Origin: a virus
IMG/VR virus record: IMGVR_UViG_3300042691_013693
Coordinates: 1 to 29,113 of that record
Length of the DNA stretch: 29,113 nt
Strand: one strand, 5' to 3'
Part shown: piece by piece, positions 23,540 through 29,113 of the stretch
How the letters are laid out: each line of letters opens with the position of its first letter
Position numbering within the stretch: position 1 is the stretch's first letter
Position numbers and translations under genes: made by a program
The notes under the pieces: generated by a model
What the model was told of the DNA's origin: nothing
What the model saw: the letters and a program-made list of their open reading frames with translations, nothing else
Databases searched by the model: none

Positions 23540-24102
23540 TGCCTGATGTAGATATAGATTTTGCAAATAGAGAACAAGCACTGAAACTTTTTAAACATGT
23601 GCCTGCTGCTATCATCAAAGATGATGATGTAGAGAAACACAAGACGGGTGTATATTTTCAAGAAGTACCTGTGGATCCTATTAATAATTGTTGCAGTTTT
23701 GATTATAAGAAAGCAGAAGAACGTGGATATTTCAAAATAGATTTATTAAATGTAAATCTCTATGAAGGAATCAAGACAGAACAAGAGTTAGTAGAGTTAA
23801 TGTTGGAAGAACCAGACTGGAACATGTTAAAAGATAAAAACGTTGTGGATCAACTGTTTCATATCAACGGACATTTTGATATTGTATCTAAATTAGAACC
23901 AAAGAATATAGAACAGTTAGCAGCAGTATTAGCAATCATACGACCAGCCAAAAGAAATCTCATGCACAAATATTGGTCTGAAATATTGAAAGAAGTTTGG
24001 TTAAAACCTAAAGACGACAGTTATTTTTTTAAGAAATCACATGCTGTGGCCTACGCTCAGGCAATTGTGGTGCAGATGAATCTCATACGCAAGAATACAT
24101 AG
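23539..24102 (+). CDS. Miniature DnaE-like (DNA polymerase III alpha-related) protein
   Basis: This 187-residue protein contains, in order, several landmarks of bacterial polymerase III alpha: MPDVDIDF at 1-8 (the PDxDxDF motif with two catalytic Asp), HKTGVYFQ at 34-41, GYFKIDLLN at 63-71 (position of the third catalytic Asp, Asp68), an LAAVLAIIRPAKRN segment (127-140, cf. the RPG region), and FFKKSHAVAYA (163-173, cf. the FNKSHAxAY motif). Full DnaE proteins exceed 1,100 residues, so nearly all of the thumb, fingers and PHP domain are gone. It may be a regulatory mimic of the host polymerase or a minimal nucleotidyl enzyme. Coupled upstream by TAATG; a late-promoter motif lies just downstream. 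Confidence 0.7.
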   Translation: MPDVDIDFANREQALKLFKHVPAAIIKDDDVEKHKTGVYFQEVPVDPINNCCSFDYKKAEERGYFKIDLLNVNLYEGIKTEQELVELMLEEPDWNMLKDKNVVDQLFHINGHFDIVSKLEPKNIEQLAAVLAIIRPAKRNLMHKYWSEILKEVWLKPKDDSYFFKKSHAVAYAQAIVVQMNLIRKNT

Positions 24103-24112
24103 AAGTCTTTCT

Positions 24113-24120
24113 TATAAATA
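24113..24120 (+). promoter_or_regulatory. T4-type late promoter motif
   Basis: TATAAATA, an exact late-promoter match, lies in the 22-base gap after the DnaE-like gene. The predicted start falls at about 24126, only a base or two before ATG 24128, so the message would be nearly leaderless. Confidence 0.55.
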
Positions 24121-24127
24121 GACTGTG

Positions 24128-24346
24128 ATGAAAAAAATTATTGAATTTATAAAAAATCTTCCTGAGCACGTGATATTAGTGATAGTTTGGTTGTTACTGG
24201 GTCCTGGCGCTGTGTTGTTGTATCAAACTGTGTGGAATAACACTGGATCACAAAAAGTTGCCTATGTTGGTTTAGGACCATTAGCACTTTCTACAGGATT
24301 AATCTGTGCTCTAGCACTGTATATATATTACAAGGATCGAGACTGA
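24128..24346 (+). CDS. Small two-helix membrane protein
   Basis: I start at ATG 24128 (72 residues) rather than GTG 24125. Two hydrophobic segments are visible: VILVIVWLLLGPGAVLLYQT (about 15-34) and VGLGPLALSTGLICALALYI (about 47-66), separated by a short polar loop and ending in a charged tail (YKDRD). It is probably an inner-membrane protein of unknown function; small two-helix proteins in phages include holins and superinfection-exclusion factors, but nothing proves either here. Coupled to the next gene by a TGATG overlap (24344-24348). Confidence 0.65.
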   Translation: MKKIIEFIKNLPEHVILVIVWLLLGPGAVLLYQTVWNNTGSQKVAYVGLGPLALSTGLICALALYIYYKDRD

Positions 24347-24468
24347 TGAACGCAGATCTAATACTAATTGGTGGATTGGTAATCATTGTGACTGCTATCG
24401 CTTATGTGCTTAAAACCATGGATGACATGGATCACAAAAGACGAAATAAAAAAAATAAAAAAAATTAA
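24346..24468 (+). CDS. Small single-helix membrane protein
   Basis: This 40-residue frame starts at ATG 24346 within a TGATG overlap with the preceding membrane protein and ends with TAA at 24466-24468. It has one hydrophobic helix (LILIGGLVIIVTAIAYVL) followed by a cytoplasmic-looking basic tail of alternating Asn and Lys. Its stop overlaps the end of the convergent gene by four bases. Together with its upstream neighbour it could form a two-component membrane pair; this is inference from coupling alone. Confidence 0.6.
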   Translation: MNADLILIGGLVIIVTAIAYVLKTMDDMDHKRRNKKNKKN

Positions 24469-24839
24469 ACTGGTCGACGCATCAACTGTATAGTTCTGCG
24501 TTTGATTCTTTTTTTAGATATATCTTCTAGTCTTACCACAGGTCCGTGTACTATTTTTATATCTTTACTAGATAGAGTTACCACTGTTGGTTTAAAATAA
24601 GCAAAATCTTTCTTTAAGAATATATTGATTGGAATTTTTCTATTAGATTCCCACCACCAAGTTTCTCCTAGTTTTAAAAATTTCATTTTATCAGCTGGTA
24701 ACATGATTCTTCCATAATCATAGAAGCTGGTTACTTGACTGTCTTGATTTTGTATTATGCCCACATATTCCAAGTCGCCCTTGCGTATAAGCGATAAGAA
24801 CGGAAACTTGGTCTTTAGCGTTTCAAAAATTTCATTCAT
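24465..24839 (-). CDS. Conserved phage protein of unknown function
   Basis: I start at ATG 24839 (124 residues), since the upstream ATG at 24878 would overlap the divergent gene and the late promoter. The protein has MNEIFETLKTKFPFLSLI, a GETWWWESNRKIPINIFLKKD segment (central, conserved-looking) and a basic C-terminus (KKRIKRRTIQLMRR). This pattern is familiar to me from short conserved proteins in T4-like cyanophages. It is transcribed leftward, opposite to the flanking genes. No enzymatic motif is visible; a nucleic-acid-binding role is possible from the basic tail. Confidence 0.8.
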   Translation of the reverse strand: MNEIFETLKTKFPFLSLIRKGDLEYVGIIQNQDSQVTSFYDYGRIMLPADKMKFLKLGETWWWESNRKIPINIFLKKDFAYFKPTVVTLSSKDIKIVHGPVVRLEDISKKRIKRRTIQLMRRPV

Positions 24840-24848
24840 AGTATATTC

Positions 24849-24856
24849 AATAAATA
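24849..24856 (+). promoter_or_regulatory. T4-type late promoter motif upstream of virion protein
   Basis: AATAAATA (NATAAATA class) lies 16 bases before ATG 24873 in the short divergent gap 24840-24872. The expected start near 24862 gives a leader of about ten bases. A late promoter fits the structural-protein assignment of the gene downstream. Confidence 0.6.
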
Positions 24857-24872
24857 CAGTGAGCAATGAACT

Positions 24873-25673
24873 ATGCAAACTGTATCAAGGTATTTACTAA
24901 ACAACGTGGTAATTATAGGTATATCTGGTTATCATGGAAGGAATCCAATGGTGTACGATAGGCGATTAAAGCTGTATAAAGGGGTTTCAAACCCACTTAC
25001 TTTTACTTTTAAAAACGAAGATCAAAAAGCACAGGATATCACAGCCAAAACTTACGAATTTAATCTAATTGATTCTGAAACTAAACAATCGGTTGTAACT
25101 AGAAATTTAACTATACTAGACGATGGCTCCACAATTACTAAAAAAGGCACTGCGAGTGTTACAATCACAGAAGGTGATCTTTTAACGCTGGATGCAAAAT
25201 TCTACAATTATGCTATCAAAGAAGTGGCAGCAGATAACACACGAACAGTGACTTTTGCTGATACTGCTTACAATGCAGCTGGTACTGTGGAAGTATTAGA
25301 TGGTGCTTATCCTGATATGATTGACAGCACTGAAATTAATTCTTTTACTAGCACCACAGGACCTTTAACTTATACCAGTTCTGCTATAGATGCTAATCCT
25401 GGTATCAATAATAATGTGGCTCTACACACTATCGCTGTCTACACAAAATCTTTTTCAGGATCTTTAAGAATACAAGGTACTATGGTTTCTACTCCGGGTG
25501 ATTCTGATTATTTTGATATTACTGCCACAGATCAATCATCACCGGTAGCATTCACAAATTCTAATGGAGTTACCTACTACAATTTTACAGGTGTTTACCA
25601 GAATGTAAGATTTAGTTGGGCTAATGCTAGTGGTAATACCGGACGCATTGACAAAATCCTTTATAGACATTAA
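24873..25673 (+). CDS. Probable virion structural protein (baseplate/fibre-associated)
   Basis: The 266-residue protein contains VYDRRLKLYKGVSNPLTFTF with FKNEDQKAQDIT following, a pattern of beta-rich virion proteins in T4-like marine phages. It continues with Thr/Ser-rich, beta-sandwich-like sequence (FTSTTGPLTYTSSAI; SGSLRIQGTMVSTPGDSDYF) suggestive of a surface or fibre-attachment domain. A late promoter motif lies immediately upstream. The start at 24873 is not backed by a ribosome binding site; the first 25 residues do not look typical, and ATG 24948 (MVYDRR) is an alternative. It is followed after nine bases by the primase gene. Confidence 0.75.
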   Translation: MQTVSRYLLNNVVIIGISGYHGRNPMVYDRRLKLYKGVSNPLTFTFKNEDQKAQDITAKTYEFNLIDSETKQSVVTRNLTILDDGSTITKKGTASVTITEGDLLTLDAKFYNYAIKEVAADNTRTVTFADTAYNAAGTVEVLDGAYPDMIDSTEINSFTSTTGPLTYTSSAIDANPGINNNVALHTIAVYTKSFSGSLRIQGTMVSTPGDSDYFDITATDQSSPVAFTNSNGVTYYNFTGVYQNVRFSWANASGNTGRIDKILYRH

Positions 25674-25682
25674 ACTATAAGA

Positions 25683-26699
25683 ATGAATCTGATTCAGTCT
25701 ACAATTCTGACATCGTTACCGGCTGGCCGTAAAAAGACACCATCTGGGTGGATGAGTTTCAATGCACCGTGTTGTGTGTACAATGGAGAATCTCCAGATA
25801 AAAGAAAACGTGGGGGAGTAATGACATCTGCTGATGGTACTCTAAGCTATCACTGTTTCAATTGTGGTTACACAGCAAGTTATGTGATTGGTCGCAAACT
25901 ATCTGCTAAGATGAAAACACTATTGGGTTGGCTAGGCGTTGCTGATGACACAATTAAAAAATTAGCCATAGAAGCCATGCGTCATGAAGAGGCTGATGTT
26001 AAGTATGAAAAAAAGAAATTCGTCTCATTCCAAAAAAAAGAATTGCCAAAGAACAGTTTTAAATTAGAACATTGGTTAGAAAAATACGTTGCAGAAGATC
26101 TTACAACTGCACAGTATGAAAAGATAGATCAGTTATTAAACTATTTAAAGAAGAGAGGCATAGCACCCGAGTGGTATGATTTCTTTTACTCTCCAGATCA
26201 AACTGCTGATTTCCATCGTAGAGTGATTGTGCCGTTTTATTGGCGCGGAGAAGTAGTAGGATACACAGGAAGATTATTTGATACTCGCAACAAAGAGATA
26301 AAGTATTATACAGAGACACAGCCGGGTTATGTATTCAATATGGATGCCCAAGACTGGCAAAGAAAGTTTGTGTTGGTAATGGAAGGACCGTTTGATGCCA
26401 TAACATTGGGTGGTGTGGCTATTCTAGGTTCAGAGATTAACGATACGCAAAGAGAACTGATACAAGGATTAAACAGGCAGGTAATTGTAGTACCAGACAG
26501 AGATCAACCAGGACAAAAACTAATAGATCAAGCAAAAGAGTTTGGTTGGAGTGTGGCATTTCCACAATGGCACGAATCGGTTGTGGACGTGGCAGAAGCT
26601 GTGTTAAAATATGGTAGATTGTTTACATTACAATCAATACTTAAATCTACAGAATCCACAGCATTAAAAATAGATTTAAGAAGAAAGATTTATGGCTGA
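25683..26699 (+). CDS. 61: DNA primase gp61
   Basis: The 338-residue primase has an N-terminal zinc-binding region with Cys30/Cys31 (NAPCCVYNG) and Cys58/Cys61 (HCFNCGY), used to recognise the priming site. A helical linker follows, then a TOPRIM catalytic domain: VMEGPFDAITLGG (232-244, catalytic Glu234) and PDRDQPG (271-277, Asp272/Asp274). It makes short RNA primers for lagging-strand synthesis in complex with helicase gp41, encoded directly downstream with an eight-base overlap. Length matches T4 gp61 (about 340). Confidence 0.92.
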   Translation: MNLIQSTILTSLPAGRKKTPSGWMSFNAPCCVYNGESPDKRKRGGVMTSADGTLSYHCFNCGYTASYVIGRKLSAKMKTLLGWLGVADDTIKKLAIEAMRHEEADVKYEKKKFVSFQKKELPKNSFKLEHWLEKYVAEDLTTAQYEKIDQLLNYLKKRGIAPEWYDFFYSPDQTADFHRRVIVPFYWRGEVVGYTGRLFDTRNKEIKYYTETQPGYVFNMDAQDWQRKFVLVMEGPFDAITLGGVAILGSEINDTQRELIQGLNRQVIVVPDRDQPGQKLIDQAKEFGWSVAFPQWHESVVDVAEAVLKYGRLFTLQSILKSTESTALKIDLRRKIYG

Positions 26700-28128
26700 T
26701 TACAGTTTTGATGTACAAAAATTATATTTAGAAATGCTGCTGGCAGATGCAGAGTCATTTGCAAGAGCACAGAATATATTTGACAGCAACAGTTTTGATA
26801 GAAAATTACAACCTATTGCAAAATTTATTAAAGATTATGCAGAACAATATAAAGTACTACCAGAAGTGGAGCAAGTTAATGCTAAACACGATATTAAATT
26901 AAAAGCAGCAAAAGATTTAGATCCATCACACTTTACATGGTTGTTGGATGAGTTTGAAACATTCTCTAGACACAAGGCATTAGAAAAAGCCATATTAGAA
27001 TCTGCAGATTTATTAGAGCATGGTGACTATGCTCCGGTAGAAGACAAGATCAAAGCAGCAGTTAACATTGGGTTAACTCGAGACATAGGTACAGATTATT
27101 TTGATGATCCTCGAGGAAGATTAGAAAGATTAAAAAATTCTAATGGACAGATTAGTACAGGATGGATTAATATTGATAAGAAATTATTTGGTGGATTCAA
27201 TCGTGGAGAGTTGAATATATTTGCAGGGGGTTCTGGAGCAGGTAAATCTCTATTCTTACAAAATTTAGCAGTTAACTGGGCAAGCGCAGGATTAAATTGT
27301 TGTTATATTAGTTTTGAATTAAGTGAGATGTTGGTAGCGATGAGATTAGATGCAATGATCACTAATATACCTACAAGAAAGATATTTCCAGAAATTGACA
27401 ATGTTGAAATGAAACTTAAAATGATTGCTAAAAAAGCAGGCAATTTACAAATCAAATATTTGCCATCAGGCAGCACAGTGTTAGATATTAAAACATACAT
27501 AAAAGAATTAGAGCTTAAAACTAAAAAGAAAATAGATTGTATACTAATTGACTATCTAGATCTTATGATGCCAAAGAGTAAAAAAGTATCACCAGCAGAT
27601 TTGTTTATTAAAGACAAATATGTGTCAGAAGAGTTAAGAAATTTAGCAGTAGAATCAAAGATGTTAATGGCCACAGCATCACAGTTAAACAGAGCATCTG
27701 TAGAAGAGATTGAATTTGATCACAGTCACATAGCAGGCGGATTGTCCAAAGTACAAACAGCAGACAACGTGTTTGGTATATTCACTAGCCGAGCAATGAA
27801 AGAGCGTGGCAGATATCAAGTGCAGTTTATGAAAACTAGAAGCAGCAGCGGTGTAGGACAGAAAGTGGATCTTGAATTTGATGTGGATACACTGAGAATT
27901 AAAGATTTAATCGAAGAAGAGGGTCAGCATCAATTCAAAAAGCAAACATCCACTGTGTATGATTCATTAAAACAAAAAAGCAAAATTTCCGGAGAAGGTA
28001 CTCCTACAGATGCTAGACTAGAACCAGATCCTACTAGAGGTGATGAAATTGGTAAAGTTAGAGCCACCGTGGAAGGCAGCAAATTAAGACAACTGTTAAA
28101 CGATCTACATTCAGACGAAGAGCAATAA
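26692..28128 (+). CDS. 41: Replicative DNA helicase gp41
   Basis: The 478-residue DnaB-type helicase has an N-terminal helical domain (about 1-140) and a RecA-like motor with Walker A GGSGAGKS (179-186) and a Walker B strand ending CILIDYLDLM (283-292, Asp287). YISFELSEM (205-213) corresponds to motif H1a. It forms a hexamer that unwinds the replication fork 5' to 3' and activates gp61. The C-terminal 50 residues are charged and poorly structured. It overlaps gp61 by eight bases and is followed by a T-rich terminator. Confidence 0.95.
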   Translation: MADYSFDVQKLYLEMLLADAESFARAQNIFDSNSFDRKLQPIAKFIKDYAEQYKVLPEVEQVNAKHDIKLKAAKDLDPSHFTWLLDEFETFSRHKALEKAILESADLLEHGDYAPVEDKIKAAVNIGLTRDIGTDYFDDPRGRLERLKNSNGQISTGWINIDKKLFGGFNRGELNIFAGGSGAGKSLFLQNLAVNWASAGLNCCYISFELSEMLVAMRLDAMITNIPTRKIFPEIDNVEMKLKMIAKKAGNLQIKYLPSGSTVLDIKTYIKELELKTKKKIDCILIDYLDLMMPKSKKVSPADLFIKDKYVSEELRNLAVESKMLMATASQLNRASVEEIEFDHSHIAGGLSKVQTADNVFGIFTSRAMKERGRYQVQFMKTRSSSGVGQKVDLEFDVDTLRIKDLIEEEGQHQFKKQTSTVYDSLKQKSKISGEGTPTDARLEPDPTRGDEIGKVRATVEGSKLRQLLNDLHSDEEQ

Positions 28129-28151
28129 GCGCAGCGTCAGCGCATTTTTTT
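28129..28151 (+). terminator. Probable rho-independent terminator after gp41
   Basis: Directly after the gp41 stop, GCGC (28129-28132) pairs with GCGC (28140-28143) across a seven-base loop, followed by A and seven Ts (28145-28151). The stem is short but all G/C. It would end the primase-helicase message and insulate the porin. Confidence 0.55.
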
Positions 28152-28251
28152 AAAACAGCGACAGCGTAAATTAGCGCAAAATGTTTTTGACTCAGAAAGA
28201 ATATAGAGTGATCGTCTTGTAATATAATTACCAGTAAATTGCCCGGAAATT

Positions 28252-28289
28252 AACCTAGCAATACAATAGGTTGCATAAAAACACAACCT
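28252..28289. promoter_or_regulatory. Alternating AACCT/AGGTT repeats (operator or switch element)
   Basis: AACCT at 28252-28256, its inverse AGGTT at 28268-28272, and AACCT at 28285-28289 recur at 16-17 base intervals and overlap the porin promoter. As DNA they look like operator half-sites; as RNA the middle copy can pair with either neighbour (six base pairs each). Confidence 0.5.
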
Positions 28290-28299
28290 GCAGTATAAT
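28271..28299 (+). promoter_or_regulatory. Sigma70-type promoter of the porin gene
   Basis: TTGCAT (28271-28276) and a perfect TATAAT (28294-28299) are 17 bases apart. The predicted start is near 28306, about 40 bases before the porin ATG. The -35 matches only three of six bases, suggesting it may need an activator. Confidence 0.6.
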
Positions 28300-28303
28300 C
28301 ACG

Positions 28304-28323
28304 TTTCTTGCTTTGGCAAGAAA
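28304..28323 (+). other. 5'-end hairpin of the porin mRNA
   Basis: TTTCTTGC (28304-28311) pairs perfectly with GCAAGAAA (28316-28323) across a four-base loop, at the predicted 5' end of the porin transcript. No T-run follows, so it is not a terminator. Such 5' stems stabilise porin messages such as ompA; the ribosome binding site (AAGGAA, 28330-28335) lies free just after it. Confidence 0.55.
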
Positions 28324-28345
28324 TTAAAAAAGGAAAAAAACAAAA

Positions 28346-29113
28346 ATGAAGATAATAAACAAAACAATTCTAGCCCTGCTAGCATCTACCATGATAGCCA
28401 GCTCGGCCGGAGCTCAAACAACTGCTCCGTCAGTTTCTATATACGGTAGATTAGATGCTGGTGCACAGAGTTTTGACACTGGTTCAGAAACTGTGATCAG
28501 AGCGGGAGAGAGTGGATTACTTCCTAGCATTTTGGGATTCAAAGGTAAATCTCAAGACCTGGGTGGTGTACAATTCAACTTTCAATTAGAGGGTGGATTG
28601 AAACCTAATACGGCTCAAATGGGTTCTTCTACAACTACAGGAGCAATATTTGCTCGTGAGGCTTGGGTGGGGATCAGCGGATCGGCCGGAGAAGTTAGAT
28701 TCGGTACGACCGATTTATCAGATGCTGCGGAGATGGATACTATAGCCAGACAATTTGGAAAATTTGGTAACCATGCTGTGAATGGATCAGCAATTGAGAT
28801 TGGTGACGACGTGAACAACGTGATGAAATACATGTCACCGACCATTGGTGGATTGCAAGCACAACTGGGTTACTCAGGTAACTCCTCGTCGGCTACCACT
28901 GACACAACATCTGCTATCAAAAGTGGATCTTTGACTTATACCAATGGTCCATTAAAGACAGGTGTGGGGTATGCAGCGAAAGATGGAGCAACAGAAGTGG
29001 CAAAGACTGATGCCAAGAGCATCGGTGGTCTTTATAATTTTGGAGCAGCATCTGTAGGTGCAGCTTACATCTATGGAGACAACTCCACAACCGGCACAGT
29101 GAAATCCACTGCC
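28346..29113 (+). CDS. Outer-membrane porin, 3' truncated by window edge
   Basis: The open frame encodes 256 residues without reaching a stop. It begins with a typical signal peptide (MKIINKTILALLASTMIASS, cleavage expected after Ala-Gly-Ala at 21-23), then the mature N-terminus SVSIYGRLDAG. The SxxLYGxxDAG-type opening, the LPSILGFKGKSQDLGG segment (59-74) and REAWVGISGSAGEVRFG (103-119) are hallmarks of trimeric general porins of Betaproteobacteria. A 16-strand barrel forming a diffusion channel is expected. Its DNA is clearly richer in G+C than neighbouring genes (43-52% in three 60-base stretches counted, against 37% in one gp41 stretch), suggesting recent acquisition from a host. It has its own promoter and a ribosome binding site at 28330-28335. 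Confidence 0.93.
   Translation, partial: MKIINKTILALLASTMIASSAGAQTTAPSVSIYGRLDAGAQSFDTGSETVIRAGESGLLPSILGFKGKSQDLGGVQFNFQLEGGLKPNTAQMGSSTTTGAIFAREAWVGISGSAGEVRFGTTDLSDAAEMDTIARQFGKFGNHAVNGSAIEIGDDVNNVMKYMSPTIGGLQAQLGYSGNSSSATTDTTSAIKSGSLTYTNGPLKTGVGYAAKDGATEVAKTDAKSIGGLYNFGAASVGAAYIYGDNSTTGTVKSTA

Noticed and set aside
24866-24961. Short ORF (31 codons) starting at ATG 24866
   Set aside because: It is in a different frame within the start of the virion protein gene and has no family features.
28187-28228. TTGACT and TATAAT pair upstream of the porin
   Set aside because: The hexamers are 30 bases apart, too far for a sigma70 promoter; the pair at 28271/28294 has correct spacing.
28241-28345. 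Riboswitch in the porin leader
   Set aside because: I compared it by eye with glnA, preQ1 and SAM-type motifs and found no matching core; the predicted transcript also starts downstream of the alternating repeats.
1-29113. tRNA genes, CRISPR arrays, insertion sequences or integrase
   Set aside because: No cloverleaf with conserved T-loop, no spaced repeat array, and no transposase or recombinase motif other than UvsX was seen by reading; a tRNA scan would be needed to exclude a divergent tRNA.

Overview
The window is most likely part of a T4-like (Straboviridae-related) marine myovirus genome. The evidence is a dense, AT-rich, intron-free layout with many ATGA/TAATG gene overlaps, plus a recognisable T4-type replication and recombination set: single-strand-binding protein gp32, recombinase UvsX, a probable UvsY, helicase UvsW, primase gp61 and helicase gp41. 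Interspersed are short conserved proteins that I associate with cyanophage and pelagiphage myoviruses, and several NATAAATA motifs like T4 late promoters. The window ends inside a porin of the type found in Betaproteobacteria. This hints (inference only) that the host is a streamlined marine proteobacterium, perhaps a methylophile-like betaproteobacterium rather than a cyanobacterium.

Layout. 1-1816: end of an unknown gene, a duplicated block carrying late-promoter motifs, a TRAP-type solute-binding protein (DctP family) with no signal peptide, and an AT-rich orphan. 1934-4912: gp32, a large hairpin, uvsX, two tiny coupled ORFs, a 74-residue acidic protein and a UvsY candidate. 4896-6255: a HAD phosphatase overlapping a kinase-nucleotidyltransferase fusion. 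6252-18260: a ~12-kb glycan island with 14 genes. It holds a GT8-like transferase and an oxygenase-like protein. A leftward five-gene operon follows (capsule-type transferase, FkbM methyltransferase, sugar epimerase, methyltransferase, GT2). A rightward operon follows that (GT61, two capsule-type transferases, asparagine synthase, a DxD transferase, a fourth capsule-type transferase, a sialyltransferase/DUF115-like protein). The two operons diverge from a 35-base intergenic promoter region. 18235-24102: SprT-like metalloprotease (leftward), then a strong sigma70 promoter driving a conserved 444-residue protein, uvsW and a tightly coupled string of small conserved phage proteins, ending with a miniature DnaE-like protein. 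24113-25673: late-type promoter motifs, two small membrane proteins, a leftward conserved protein and a probable virion protein. 25683-28128: gp61 and gp41. 28129-29113: terminator, a regulatory leader with alternating repeats, and the porin, cut off by the window end.

The genes suggest three activities: replication and recombination; late virion production; and rebuilding of the host or virion surface. The third includes the glycan island (activation, transfer, methylation, amidation of sugars) and the porin, and is the most unusual part. Four of the island's transferases are diverged copies of one family. No tRNA, CRISPR array, insertion sequence or integrase was seen, and no gene-free stretch exceeds 300 bases.
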